Shown here: in pieces, positions 54,915 through 64,000 of the stretch
Numbering within the stretch: position 1 is the stretch's first letter
Layout of the letters: every line of letters begins with the position of its first letter
NCBI GenBank assembly: GCA_030153485.1
Contig: JAGUQX010000003.1
Coordinates: 62,001-126,000, forward strand
Origin: Oscillospiraceae bacterium
GTDB taxonomy: Bacteria > Bacillota > Clostridia > Oscillospirales > Ruminococcaceae
Length of the DNA: 64,000 bases
Direction: 5' to 3'
Program-made: the position numbers and the translations under genes
Notes under the pieces: model-generated
What the model was told of the DNA's origin: nothing
Databases searched by the model: none
Seen by the model: the letters and a program-made list of their open reading frames with translations, nothing else

Positions 54915-56075
54915 TTATTTTTTTATTTTAAGCATAATATCTTGTTTATCAGAATTATTCTTTTTTATTTTATATTTTACAATATTAGATAAAATATAAT
55001 AAAAAACAGCAAATATAGGAACTCCTAAAATCATACCAATTATACCAAATAATCCTCCCCCCAAAATAATTGCAAATATAACAAATATTCCAGGAAGCCC
55101 AATAGAATCCCCTACAACTTTTGGATATATAAAATTTCCATCTATCTGTTGAAGAATAATAACAAATATAATAAATATAATCGCCTTAGAAGGATCTACC
55201 ATAAGTATAATTAAAACAGTAGGAACCATCCCTATTATTGGTCCAAATATAGGAATAATATTTGTAAATGCTATAATAGTACTGACCAATACACTAAAAG
55301 GAATCTTCAATACACTCATCCCTATAAAACATAAAATTCCAACTATAAAAGCATCTGTCAACTGTCCTGTTATAAATTTACAAAATGTCTGATTTGTTTT
55401 TGAAAATATATCCATTAGATTTTCACTATGTTTTTTAGGTGTAAAAGCATAAAACATTTTTTTGCTTTTATCTAATAAAAAATCTTTGCTAGCCAGCATA
55501 TAAACAGAGATAATAAACCCTATTATAAAATTTGTAATAGCCCCTGTAAGAGAGACGGTTACACTAACTATTTGAGGGAGAATATTAGAAATTATACTAA
55601 AAAATTTATTAGAAATTTCATTCCATGTATCTATAACGAGCTTTAAAACATCAGACTTTTCTATACCATATTTATCTACTATAAATGTATAAAATTCTTG
55701 TAATTTTTCTGTATAGGTTGGTATATCATTTGCCAAAATCTTAATGCTCTCTATAATTTGAGGAATAATAAAAGAAATAAGCAGAGATAAAATTAAAAAA
55801 AAGAAAAAATACACAGAAACTATAGACAAAAGATTAGATAGTTTTTTTCCTTTTTTAGCCATTTTTTCTTCTATAAAATTAAAAATATTATTCTTAAAAA
55901 ACATTAAAGGTCTATTTAAAATATAAGCGATTACAAAACCTATTATAAAAGGTGTTATTATGTCGACTATTGTTATAAAATATTCATACAATGAACCAAT
56001 GTTTGTAACTAACATAAATAGAATAATTCCAAATGAAACTAAAAACAAATTTTCTTTAAACCTTTTTTTATCCAT
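54915..56075 (-). CDS. AI-2E family transporter (second copy)
   Basis: 386 aa, a paralogue of the protein at 8392-9591. Hydrophobic helices cover most of the chain; the family loop is FTNIIPIFGPIIGMVP and the segment QQIDGNFIYPKVVGDSIGLPG follows. It ends with a basic, charged tail. It is in an operon with the FkbM methyltransferase. The upstream sequence (56130-56145) carries GGATATACTTATAAT on the minus strand, also found in the FAS operator. The substrate is unknown. Confidence 0.83.
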   Translation of the reverse strand: MDKKRFKENLFLVSFGIILFMLVTNIGSLYEYFITIVDIITPFIIGFVIAYILNRPLMFFKNNIFNFIEEKMAKKGKKLSNLLSIVSVYFFFFLILSLLISFIIPQIIESIKILANDIPTYTEKLQEFYTFIVDKYGIEKSDVLKLVIDTWNEISNKFFSIISNILPQIVSVTVSLTGAITNFIIGFIISVYMLASKDFLLDKSKKMFYAFTPKKHSENLMDIFSKTNQTFCKFITGQLTDAFIVGILCFIGMSVLKIPFSVLVSTIIAFTNIIPIFGPIIGMVPTVLIILMVDPSKAIIFIIFVIILQQIDGNFIYPKVVGDSIGLPGIFVIFAIILGGGLFGIIGMILGVPIFAVFYYILSNIVKYKIKKNNSDKQDIMLKIKK

Positions 56076-56184
56076 AAAATTCTCCTAAAAAATAATAAAA
56101 ACCCGCTGATTTAGGTATTATTATAAGTATATCCTAACACAATTAATAAAATCAACTATAAAACAAGATTTTATTTTATAATTA

Positions 56185-56213
56185 TTGAAAATATATCTAT
56201 TATCTGGTATATT
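56185..56213 (+). promoter_or_regulatory. Promoter of pheST
   Basis: TTGAAA (56185-56190), 17 bases, then TATATT (56208-56213) preceded by TGG (extended -10). It sits about 115 bases before pheS. Confidence 0.65.
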
Positions 56214-56247
56214 AAAATTAAAATATTATTATAAAAATAAAAAATCT

Positions 56248-56290
56248 ATCTCTCTTTCCTATATATGAAATAGGTTGAGGGTTTTTTAAT
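56248..56290 (+). terminator. Attenuator-like hairpin in the pheS leader
   Basis: CTC...CCTAT pairs with ATAGG..GAG around ATATGAA, followed by a TTTTTT run. It lies between the pheST promoter and the start codon, so it would stop transcription early. No T-box sequence or Phe-rich leader peptide is visible, so the control signal is unknown. Confidence 0.6.
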
Positions 56291-56328
56291 TTAAAAAACT
56301 ATATTCTTTAAAAGGAGCTTCTGATTTT

Positions 56329-57348
56329 ATGAAAGAAATGCTAGAAAATATTCAAAAACAAGCAATAGATGATATAGAATCATCTTTAAATCTAAAAGAA
56401 CTAGACATTATTAAAATATCATATCTTGGAAAAAAAGGAAAGTTAACATCTATATTAAAAGATATGAAAAATCTAACAAAAGAAGAAAGACCACTAATAG
56501 GAAAATTGGCGAATATTGTAAGGGATTGTATAGAAAATAAAATAAAAAAATATTCAGAAGATTTTTTTAAAAAAGAAATGATAATAAAATTAGAAAAAGA
56601 AAAAATAGATATATCTATACCAGCTAAAAGACAAAAAATAGGAAAAAGACACCCTTTATCTATAGTTTTAAAAGAAATTGAAGAAATCTTTTTTGGAATG
56701 GGATTTTCTGTAGAAACAGGACCAGATATAGAACAATCTTATTATAATTTTGATGCGTTAAACATAGGTGAAAATCACCCTTCAAGAGATCCTAGAGATA
56801 CATTTTATATAGACAGTCAAACTGTTTTAAGAAGCCAAACATCTCCTGTACAAATAAGAGTTATGGAAAATCAGTCTCCTCCTTTAAAAATAATATCTCC
56901 TGGAAAAGTTTTTAGAGCAGACTCTGCAGATGCCACACACTCCCCTGTTTTCCATCAGATAGAAGGTTTGGTTATAGATAAAGGGATATCTATGGCAGAT
57001 TTAAAAGGAACTCTAGAGACGTTTATAAAAATTCTATTTGGCGAAGACACAAAAACAAGATTTAGACCACATCATTTTCCTTTTACAGAACCATCTGCAG
57101 AGATTGATATAAGTTGCTTTTCATGTAATGGAAATGGATGTTCTTTATGTAAAAACGAAGGATATATAGAAATTTTAGGAGCTGGAATGGTTCATAATAA
57201 AGTTTTATCCAGATGTAATATAGATCCTAATATATATTCTGGTTTTGCTTTTGGAATGGGACTAGAAAGAATTGTTATGAAAAAATTTAAAATAAATGAT
57301 ATTAGATTATTTTTTGAAAATGATTCTAGATTTATTAATAATTTTTAA
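56329..57348 (+). CDS. pheS: Phenylalanyl-tRNA synthetase alpha subunit
   Basis: 339 aa class II synthetase subunit. An N-terminal coiled coil (about residues 1-90) is followed by the catalytic domain: HPLSIVLKEIEEIFFGMGF, FDALNIGENHPSRDPRDTFY (motif 2 region), FHQIEGLVID, and motif 3 GFAFGMGLERIVM. A CFSCNGNGCSLCKNEG insert has four Cys, possibly zinc-binding. Partner of PheT. Confidence 0.96.
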   Translation: MKEMLENIQKQAIDDIESSLNLKELDIIKISYLGKKGKLTSILKDMKNLTKEERPLIGKLANIVRDCIENKIKKYSEDFFKKEMIIKLEKEKIDISIPAKRQKIGKRHPLSIVLKEIEEIFFGMGFSVETGPDIEQSYYNFDALNIGENHPSRDPRDTFYIDSQTVLRSQTSPVQIRVMENQSPPLKIISPGKVFRADSADATHSPVFHQIEGLVIDKGISMADLKGTLETFIKILFGEDTKTRFRPHHFPFTEPSAEIDISCFSCNGNGCSLCKNEGYIEILGAGMVHNKVLSRCNIDPNIYSGFAFGMGLERIVMKKFKINDIRLFFENDSRFINNF

Positions 57349-57385
57349 AAAAATTTTTATATATTTTATTTTTGGAGGAGTTATT

Positions 57386-59758
57386 ATGAAATTATCTACA
57401 AATTGGCTAAAAGAGTATATATCTATCGGATGTTCTGAAAAAGAATTTTCTGATAAAATGACTATGTCTGGATCAAAAGTCGAAACAATATCAAACCAAT
57501 CAGAAATTTTAAAAAATATAGTTGTTGGAAAAATTATAAAAATATCAAAACATGAAAATGCAGACTCTCTTGTAGTTTGTATACTAGATGTGGGGGCTTG
57601 TGAAAATATACAAATAGTTACAGGTGCAACTAACGTCTTTGAAGGTGCTTTAGTTCCTGTGGCTCTCCATAAATCTATAATTTCTGGCGGAAAAAAAATT
57701 AAACGAGGAAATTTAAGAGGTGTTAAAAGTGATGGAATGCTATGCTCTATACAAGAACTGGGCTGCTCTTTATCACAATTTCCATATGCTATAGAAGATG
57801 GAATATTTATAATAGAAGAAAAATGCAATATCGGAGATGATATAAACGCCATTATTGGAAATAATGACACCGTTATAGAATTTGAAATAACCCCTAATAG
57901 AGTTGATTGTTTTTCTATTATCGGACTTGCTATAGAAGCAGCCGCAACTTTAGAAAAAACAATATCTTTTCCACCTATATTATCTTTAGATAAATATACA
58001 ACTCTATCTCCTATATCTGTAAAACTAGAAAAAAATGCTCCTTGTAAAAAATATATGACTATATATATAAAAGATGTCTCAATTAAACCATCCCCAAAAT
58101 GGATGATAGACTACCTATTAGCATCAGGTATATCCCCTGTAAATAATATAGTTGATATAACAAATTTTGCTATGCTAGAATATGGACAACCATTACACGC
58201 TTTTGATGCTGATAAAATATCAAATAATTCTATATCAATACGGATGGCAAATAAAGATGAGAAAATATTAGCACTAAATTCAAAAGAATATACTTTAAAT
58301 GAGAAAGACCTTGTTATCTCTGATAGCGAAAAAATTCTTGCTATTGCTGGAGTTATAGGAGGAATATCTTCATCTATCACATCAGAAACTAAAAATATTT
58401 TAATCGAGTCTGCTATATTTGATGCTTCAAATATACGTATAACATCTCAAAAAATAGGGGTTAGAACAGAATCGTCATTAAGATTTGAAAAAGATATATC
58501 ATCTGCATACACTAAAACAGCTATACAACGTGTTTGTAAACTAATAGATGATTTTAAAATAGGAAAAATTTATTCAAAATTAGAAAGTATAGATCTAGAA
58601 GAAAAAAATATTATCCAAATTCCTCTAGATATGTCTTTTATAAATTCATTTTTAGGTATAAATATTACAGAAAAACAAACTATAAATATTTTAGAAAACC
58701 TACAATTGAAAATAAATAATAATATAATAACTCCTCCTCTATTTAGAATCGATATAGAAGATAAATTTGATATAGCAGAGGAAATTGCTAGAATATTCGG
58801 ATATAACAATATCCCTTCAACCCTTCCAAAAACATACCAAAAAGCCACCAAAAAACCATTTGAAAAATTTATATCCAATATTCATAATATAGCAATATCA
58901 TCTGGCTGTTCGGAAACTATATCTTTTCCTTTTATAGGAGAAAAAGATATCCAAACTACAAAGGTTAATAGCTATATACAAGCTAGCTCTATCGTTAATA
59001 TATCAAATCCTATGGGTGAAGAAACCAGCATGCTAACTCCATGTACATTCATCCCTATGATTAAAAACCTTGCCTTAAATTTTAAAAACCAAAATAAAGA
59101 GGTTATGTTATATGAAATTTCTAAAGAATATAAAAAAGATAAAGAATCATCTGATACAATAGAAACATATAATATAACAATTGGTTCATATGGACCAGAT
59201 AGAGACTTTTTTTATGTTAAAGGAATAGTCGAAAATATTCTAGACTTTTGTAATATAAATAATTACTCTATATCTCCAACTTCATCTATAGATACACTAC
59301 ACCCTTATAGATGCTGTGAAATATATGTTGGATCAGATAAAATCGCAACTATTGGAGAAATTAATCCTATTGTTCTAGATAGCTATAATGTTTCTACAAG
59401 ATGCGCGATAGGAAAAGTAAACATAGATCTTATTTTTTCTTTAAATAAACAAAAAGAAATTTATACACCTATATCAAAATTTCCATCATCTTATAGAGAT
59501 CTAAGTCTTATTTGTGATTATAATCTACCAGTTATAGAAATCAAAAATATTATCGAAGATTCGATAGGTGAAATTTTAGAGAATATAGAGCTTTTTGATA
59601 TTTATCAAGGTGATCAAATAGAGTGCGGAAAAAAAAGTGTTTCATATAATATACAGATGAGAGGAAATGACAAAACTTTAGAAGACCACGATATAGACAC
59701 CGCAATAGACACTCTTCTTACAAATTTAAAACAAATAGATGTTAGACTTAGATATTAA
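57386..59758 (+). CDS. pheT: Phenylalanyl-tRNA synthetase beta subunit
   Basis: 790 aa from ATG 57386 (GGAGGAG upstream; a 30-residue upstream extension in the same frame is rejected). An EMAP/OB tRNA-binding domain (about 40-150, VVGKIIKISKHENADSLVVC), B3/4 editing domain (about 205-375), B5 domain, catalytic-like core, and FDX-ACB anticodon domain at the end (FPSSYRDLSLI). It edits Tyr-tRNA-Phe in related enzymes. Confidence 0.96.
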   Translation: MKLSTNWLKEYISIGCSEKEFSDKMTMSGSKVETISNQSEILKNIVVGKIIKISKHENADSLVVCILDVGACENIQIVTGATNVFEGALVPVALHKSIISGGKKIKRGNLRGVKSDGMLCSIQELGCSLSQFPYAIEDGIFIIEEKCNIGDDINAIIGNNDTVIEFEITPNRVDCFSIIGLAIEAAATLEKTISFPPILSLDKYTTLSPISVKLEKNAPCKKYMTIYIKDVSIKPSPKWMIDYLLASGISPVNNIVDITNFAMLEYGQPLHAFDADKISNNSISIRMANKDEKILALNSKEYTLNEKDLVISDSEKILAIAGVIGGISSSITSETKNILIESAIFDASNIRITSQKIGVRTESSLRFEKDISSAYTKTAIQRVCKLIDDFKIGKIYSKLESIDLEEKNIIQIPLDMSFINSFLGINITEKQTINILENLQLKINNNIITPPLFRIDIEDKFDIAEEIARIFGYNNIPSTLPKTYQKATKKPFEKFISNIHNIAISSGCSETISFPFIGEKDIQTTKVNSYIQASSIVNISNPMGEETSMLTPCTFIPMIKNLALNFKNQNKEVMLYEISKEYKKDKESSDTIETYNITIGSYGPDRDFFYVKGIVENILDFCNINNYSISPTSSIDTLHPYRCCEIYVGSDKIATIGEINPIVLDSYNVSTRCAIGKVNIDLIFSLNKQKEIYTPISKFPSSYRDLSLICDYNLPVIEIKNIIEDSIGEILENIELFDIYQGDQIECGKKSVSYNIQMRGNDKTLEDHDIDTAIDTLLTNLKQIDVRLRY

Positions 59759-59854
59759 TCTTTTGCAAATAAATTTTTAGTATATTTTGGTATTATATTT
59801 AGTCGATAATTATAATATATTTAAATTTACTATATTCTTTAGGAGGGCGAAATA

Positions 59855-60094
59855 ATGGACAAAACTATGATGTTTCCCATAGTAGACGAGAGAGACCGCG
59901 AAATAAAAAAAACATTACTAACAGTATTTGAGGCTTTAAAAGAAAAAGGATATAATCCTATAAATCAAATAGTTGGTTATATTTTATCAGAAGATCCAAC
60001 ATATATAACAACTCAAAATAATGCCAGAGCTTTAATAAGAAAAATCGACCGTGATGAACTTTTACAGGCAATGGTTAAAGAATATATTTCATAA
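59855..60094 (+). CDS. ireB: IreB family regulatory phosphoprotein
   Basis: A 79-aa protein of the UPF0297/IreB family. EIKKTLLTVFEALKEKGYNPINQIVGYILSEDPTYIT is the conserved core. In Enterococcus IreB is a substrate of the PASTA kinase IreK and affects cephalosporin resistance. Thr4 is the only N-terminal Thr here. It usually lies next to alaS and ruvX (yrrK), but here it follows pheT and has its own terminator. AGGAGG precedes the ATG. Confidence 0.93.
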   Translation: MDKTMMFPIVDERDREIKKTLLTVFEALKEKGYNPINQIVGYILSEDPTYITTQNNARALIRKIDRDELLQAMVKEYIS

Positions 60095-60129
60095 ATAAAA
60101 AAGAAGGGTGTATGCCCTTCTTTTTTATT
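60094..60129 (+). terminator. Terminator of ireB
   Basis: A 15-bp perfect stem (60094-60108 with 60115-60129) with a TGTATG loop and a T-run in its right arm. Confidence 0.88.
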
Positions 60130-60156
60130 GCATTGAAATATGTTTATTAGTATAAT
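60128..60156 (+). promoter_or_regulatory. Promoter of the trmK operon
   Basis: TTGCAT (60128-60133), 17 bases, then a perfect TATAAT (60151-60156). It starts right after the ireB terminator. Confidence 0.65.
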
Positions 60157-60189
60157 TATATTTATATCAAAGCTGATTGGAGTATAATT

Positions 60190-60867
60190 TTGACTTTTTT
60201 AATAAGTAGTAGGCTTAAAACTATAGCAAGTCATATTAGAGATGATGTTTTTTTTGTAGATATCGGATGTGATCATGCTTTGCTTCCTATATTTCTTTCG
60301 AAAACAAAAAAACTAAAAGGAATCATTGCAACAGATATAAATATAGAACCTTTGAAAAATGCAGAAAAAAATATAAAAGACAATAATCTAGAAGATCAAA
60401 TTCAAACATTTATTTCAGATGGATTAGAAAATATACCCAATAATAGATCTGATGATATAGCTATAGCTGGAATGGGCGGAGAACTTATTAAAAATATAAT
60501 CGAAAAATGGGAATTTTCTAAAAATTCTTCAAAACATTTTATATTACAACCCATGTCTAAACACTCTATTTTAAGAAGTTTTTTATATGAAAATGGTTTT
60601 AATATATCTTATGAAACTCCAATAATAGAAAATAAAAAGATATACACTATAATGTCTGTATTCTTTACAGGAATAGAAAAAAAATCATCTCATATAGAAA
60701 AAATAATAGGAAAAATATCTCCAGATGATGAAATAGGAAAACTTTATATAAAAAATGAATTAAATAAAATACAAAATATATTAAATAATATAAATAATAT
60801 CCCCAAAGAAAAAGAAAAATTTTATTTTTATAAATCTATCTTCAATAAACTTTTAAACCTAATTTAA
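60190..60867 (+). CDS. trmK: tRNA (adenine(22)-N1)-methyltransferase TrmK
   Basis: 225 aa. A Rossmann SAM domain with FVDIGCDHALLPIFL (about residues 19-33), IIATDINIEPLKNA and AIAGMGGELIKNII, then a helical C-terminal part, as in YqfN of Bacillus. It makes m1A22 in tRNA. The start is TTG behind GGAG. It is followed by the Nif3-like gene, the usual trmK partner. Confidence 0.92.
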   Translation: MTFLISSRLKTIASHIRDDVFFVDIGCDHALLPIFLSKTKKLKGIIATDINIEPLKNAEKNIKDNNLEDQIQTFISDGLENIPNNRSDDIAIAGMGGELIKNIIEKWEFSKNSSKHFILQPMSKHSILRSFLYENGFNISYETPIIENKKIYTIMSVFFTGIEKKSSHIEKIIGKISPDDEIGKLYIKNELNKIQNILNNINNIPKEKEKFYFYKSIFNKLLNLI

Positions 60868-60889
60868 AATATTTTCAAGGATGGAATCT

Positions 60890-61975
60890 ATGATTAAAAT
60901 ATATGATATATACAAATATTTAGATGAAATTGCTCCATTTAAATTATCCGAAAAATGGGACAATACAGGACTATTAATAGGTGATAAAACAGAAACTATA
61001 TCCAAGATTGGATTTTGCATGGATATAACAGACGAAGTTGTTGATAGATGTATCTCCGAAAATATATCTCTAATAATTTCACACCACCCAGTTATATTTA
61101 ACCCTATAAAAAGTATACCAAAAAATTCTATCGTATATAGAATAATAAAAAATAATATATCAACTATAGCAATACATACAAATCTAGACAAATCTCCTAT
61201 AGGAACATCCTATGCTCTTGCAAAATCTATAGGACTTTCTAAGATTAAAAATATTGATATTACAGATAGCGAAAAATATTTTAAAATCTCTGTATATACG
61301 CCAAAATCTCATCTGGATCAAATTTTTGAAGCCATGTCACAAGAAGGTGCAGGAAAACTTTTTAACTATTCTCATACATCTTTTTCATCAGAAGGAATAT
61401 GTACATTTAAACCTGTTAAAAACACCGACACCTTTATTGGTGAATCCCAAAAACTTCAGATAAGCAATGAAATAAAGATAGAAACAATAGTTAAAGAAAA
61501 AAACTTAGATAATGTTATATCTGCTATGCTTAAAATTCATCCCTATGAAACACCAGCTTATGATGTAATAGAAAATCACGCTATAGAAGATGGTTATGGA
61601 TTTTGTAAAGTTGGATATCTAAAATCAGAGATGACAGCTATAGAACTGGGAAACATAGTTAAACAATCTCTAAATTGTGATTATATACGAGTTCTTCCAT
61701 ATTGTGACAAGATAAAAAATGTTTCTGTTTTAGCCGGAGCTGGCTCTTCATATATAAAAAATATTCTAGGAAAATCAGAAGCTTTTATTACATCAGATAT
61801 AAAACATGAAACAATGATGTATGCCATGAAAAATAAAATAACACTAATAGATGCTGGTCATTATCAAACAGAATTCATAGTTTTTAAATATATTAAATCT
61901 ATGATAAATAAAAAATTTAATTCTATAAAAACAACAATATTTACAGAGGATAAACCAATCATCAAAATTATATAA
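60890..61975 (+). CDS. Nif3-like dinuclear metal centre protein (YqfO type)
   Basis: 361 aa from ATG 60890 (AAGGATGGA upstream; ATG 60881 is too close to AAGG). The two halves of the Nif3 fold carry the metal ligands: SHHPVIF and HTNLDKS near the N-terminus, and AGHYQTE near the C-terminus. A PII-like insert (about residues 130-240) is the YqfO hallmark. Function is not established; a hydrolase or NIF3-type role in nucleotide metabolism has been suggested. It is coupled to trmK. Confidence 0.92.
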   Translation: MIKIYDIYKYLDEIAPFKLSEKWDNTGLLIGDKTETISKIGFCMDITDEVVDRCISENISLIISHHPVIFNPIKSIPKNSIVYRIIKNNISTIAIHTNLDKSPIGTSYALAKSIGLSKIKNIDITDSEKYFKISVYTPKSHLDQIFEAMSQEGAGKLFNYSHTSFSSEGICTFKPVKNTDTFIGESQKLQISNEIKIETIVKEKNLDNVISAMLKIHPYETPAYDVIENHAIEDGYGFCKVGYLKSEMTAIELGNIVKQSLNCDYIRVLPYCDKIKNVSVLAGAGSSYIKNILGKSEAFITSDIKHETMMYAMKNKITLIDAGHYQTEFIVFKYIKSMINKKFNSIKTTIFTEDKPIIKII

Positions 61976-61991
61976 AAAGTAGGTGAACTAG

Positions 61992-63746
61992 ATGTCTCTA
62001 GACGGAGTTTTATTACACCTTATAAAAAACCAACTATTAGAAGACCTTGTTTTACAACGGGTTGATAAAGTTTATCAACCATCTAAACACGAAGTTGTTA
62101 TACAATTTAAAACTAAACAAGGAACTAAAAAATTATATATAAACACAACAGGAGATTCTCCTAGGGTACATATAATAGATAAAACAATTCAAAATCCAAA
62201 ATCGCCCCCTATGTTTTGCCTCCTTTTAAGAAAACTTATAGGTTCGGGAAAATTAATGGATATAAAACAACATAATCTGGATAGAATTCTTATTTTTGAA
62301 TTTATTTCGACTAATGAAATTGGAGATATACAAAATATAAATATTATTATAGAAATAATGGGAAGACATAGCAATTTAATTATAACTGATAGCGAAAATA
62401 AGGTTATCGACTCGATAAAAAGAATATCTATAGAAACTTCTTCTATACGACCTATTCTACCAGGAATTTTATATCATCTCCCTCCTATGAAGCAAAAATT
62501 AAACCTTTTAGAAGATGATTTTGACACTATTATAAATCAGATTCTAACATCTTCAGAACCATATATAAGTAAATCTATATTATCAGTTCTTGATGGTGTT
62601 TCCCCTATATTTTCCAGAGAAATTTGTTTTTATATATCATCAGATACTAATTTATCAAAGCCAATAAACCAAAATCAAAAAGATCGACTTATATTTATAT
62701 TAGGAAAGGTAAAGAGGGATATATTAAACAATAATCCTACTTTAAATATAATTTATGATCATGAAAATTCACCTAAATATTTTTCATTTATAGATATATT
62801 GCAATATGGTGTTATCTTTTCTAAAAAAAACCTACAAACCCCCTGCCTTCTTTTAGACACTTTTTTTGAAAGAAAAGAAAATCTAAACAGGATTAAACAA
62901 AAAGCAGATAACATACTAAAAGTTGTTTTAAAATATACAAACCGTGCTTCTAAAAGAATAAAAATACAACAAGATAATTTAGAAAAAGCAAAAGACAAAG
63001 AAAGATTAAAATCTATAGGAGAACTTATAACAGCCAATATATATAAAATAAAATATGGTGATGAATCCGTAAAAGTACAAAATTATTTTTCCGATGATCT
63101 AGAAGAAATAGATATAAAATTGGATACTAAGCTTTCTCCATCTAAAAATGCTCAATATTATTTTAATAAATATAGAAAATTAATAACTTCCGAAAATATA
63201 GCAATAAAAATAATAAAACAATCTGAAGACGAACTTAAATATCTAGATTCTATCTTTGATTCTATAGTTCGATCAGATACAGACAATGATCTATTAGACA
63301 TAACCCAAGAATTATCCGATGTAGGGTATATAAAAAACAAATCTAAAGTTATTAAAAAATCTAAGATATCTGAGCCAAAAAAATATATGTCATCTGATGG
63401 ATATACAATATTATGTGGTAAAAATAATAATCAAAATGATATACTAACTACAAAAAAGGCTGCTAAAAATGATATATGGTTGCATACACAAAATATTCCT
63501 GGATCTCATGTTATAATAATTACTAACGGGACAACAGTTCCTAATTCCACAATAGAACAAGCCTGTTTAATCGCCTCTGTAAATAGTAAAGCCAATAATC
63601 AAACCCTTGTTGCTGTAGACTATACTTCTATAAAAAATGTTAAAAAACCCAAGGGTGCAAAACCAGGTATGGTTATATTTGATAACTATAAAACCGCTTT
63701 TATAAAACCAAATTATGAAATATGTGAAAGTTTAAAAATTATTTAA
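61992..63746 (+). CDS. rqcH: Ribosome quality control protein RqcH (NFACT)
   Basis: 584 aa. NFACT-N domain (about 1-260, [27 protein letters not shown]), helical coiled-coil middle (about 270-440), and NFACT-R domain (about 450-570, [18 protein letters not shown]-rich strand). RqcH adds Ala tails to peptides stuck on 50S subunits; older annotations call it a fibronectin-binding protein. A GGTGAAC-type Shine-Dalgarno precedes the ATG. Confidence 0.94.
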   Translation: MSLDGVLLHLIKNQLLEDLVLQRVDKVYQPSKHEVVIQFKTKQGTKKLYINTTGDSPRVHIIDKTIQNPKSPPMFCLLLRKLIGSGKLMDIKQHNLDRILIFEFISTNEIGDIQNINIIIEIMGRHSNLIITDSENKVIDSIKRISIETSSIRPILPGILYHLPPMKQKLNLLEDDFDTIINQILTSSEPYISKSILSVLDGVSPIFSREICFYISSDTNLSKPINQNQKDRLIFILGKVKRDILNNNPTLNIIYDHENSPKYFSFIDILQYGVIFSKKNLQTPCLLLDTFFERKENLNRIKQKADNILKVVLKYTNRASKRIKIQQDNLEKAKDKERLKSIGELITANIYKIKYGDESVKVQNYFSDDLEEIDIKLDTKLSPSKNAQYYFNKYRKLITSENIAIKIIKQSEDELKYLDSIFDSIVRSDTDNDLLDITQELSDVGYIKNKSKVIKKSKISEPKKYMSSDGYTILCGKNNNQNDILTTKKAAKNDIWLHTQNIPGSHVIIITNGTTVPNSTIEQACLIASVNSKANNQTLVAVDYTSIKNVKKPKGAKPGMVIFDNYKTAFIKPNYEICESLKII

Positions 63747-63765
63747 AATTTTGGAGGAATTTCTG

Positions 63766-64000
63766 TTGAATAAAAATATAGACAAAGTTTATAACCCAAA
63801 AAATTTTGAAAACAAAATATATAAAAAATGGATAGAAGACGATCTTTTTTCTCCCAATATAGGAGAGGGAAAAGAAACATATACGATAGTTATGCCTCCA
63901 CCAAATATAACAGGGCAACTTCATATGGGACATGCTCTAGATAATACTCTACAAGATATACTTATTAGATTTAAAAGAATGAAAGGATTTTCTACCCTCT
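63766..64000 (+). CDS. valS: Valyl-tRNA synthetase, 5' end (cut by the window)
   Basis: The first 78 codons of valS, running off the window. The protein starts with TTG behind GGAGG and reads [27 protein letters not shown], then [23 protein letters not shown], which holds the HxGH-type ATP motif (LHMGHAL). No T-box leader precedes it; only 19 bases separate it from rqcH. Confidence 0.95.
   Translation, partial: MNKNIDKVYNPKNFENKIYKKWIEDDLFSPNIGEGKETYTIVMPPPNITGQLHMGHALDNTLQDILIRFKRMKGFSTL

Noticed and set aside
56100..56328. T-box riboswitch before pheS
   Set aside because: The conserved T-box core and specifier stem are not visible; only a promoter and a simple hairpin with a T-run are present.

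Overview
The window comes from a very AT-rich, low-GC Firmicute, most likely an uncultured member of the Clostridia. The evidence is the YaaQ/HolB/YaaT block, a DUF4364 protein, a KOW protein between map and infA, zinc-type S14/L33/L36/S4, a type 3 prolyl-tRNA synthetase, FabK as the enoyl reductase, IreB, RqcH and LytTR signalling. No rRNA, tRNA, insertion sequence, prophage or CRISPR array was seen. Most of the window is core genome. Many starts are TTG (holB, lepA, infA, fabH, fabG, trmK, valS and others) and one (yaaT) appears to be ATT.

Layout. 1-490: non-coding, ending in a promoter overlapped by a long palindrome. 491-3830 (+): Orn/Lys/Arg decarboxylase-like protein, DarA, HolB, YaaT. 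3904-4074 (+): small 2[4Fe-4S] ferredoxin. 4122-8243 (-): DUF4364 protein and a heterodimeric ABC exporter. 8392-10080 (+): AI-2E family permease and an XRE regulator. 10084-11658 (-): ZIP metal transporter and an amidase. 11999-15769 (+): large lectin-like surface protein with 36-bp calcium-binding-type repeats. 15902-20317 (+): lepA, hemW, a small membrane protein, acpS, a lipoprotein.

20376-39376 (-): two ribosomal superclusters. Upstream is S10-spc-alpha (rpsJ to rplQ, with secY, adk, map, a KOW protein and infA inside). Downstream is rpmG-secE-nusG-rplKA-rplJL. Compared with the usual bacterial order the second block sits after rather than before S10, and rpoBC, rpsLG, fusA and tuf are absent. 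Structured leaders lie before rpsJ, rpmG, rplA and rplJ.

39746-49541 (-): proS and a complete FAS II operon, fabH-fabK-fabG-fabF-accB-fabZ-accC-accD-accA-acpP. Divergent from it (49740-52571, +) are fabD, aroE, aroK and a flavin reductase-like gene. 52617-56075 (-): orphan LytTR response regulator, a 500-bp intergenic region with an array of hairpins carrying GGGA loops, a FkbM-type methyltransferase and a second AI-2E family permease. 56329-64000 (+): pheST, ireB, trmK, a Nif3-like gene, rqcH and the 5' end of valS.

No obvious new multi-gene system is present. The best candidates for undescribed biology are regulatory: the GGGA-loop hairpin array at 53474-53612, a leader before rpmG that repeats the core hairpin of the L10 leader, the long leader and terminator before rpsJ, palindromes laid over the promoters of the decarboxylase and FAS operons, and a perfect 66-bp palindrome shared by two convergent genes.
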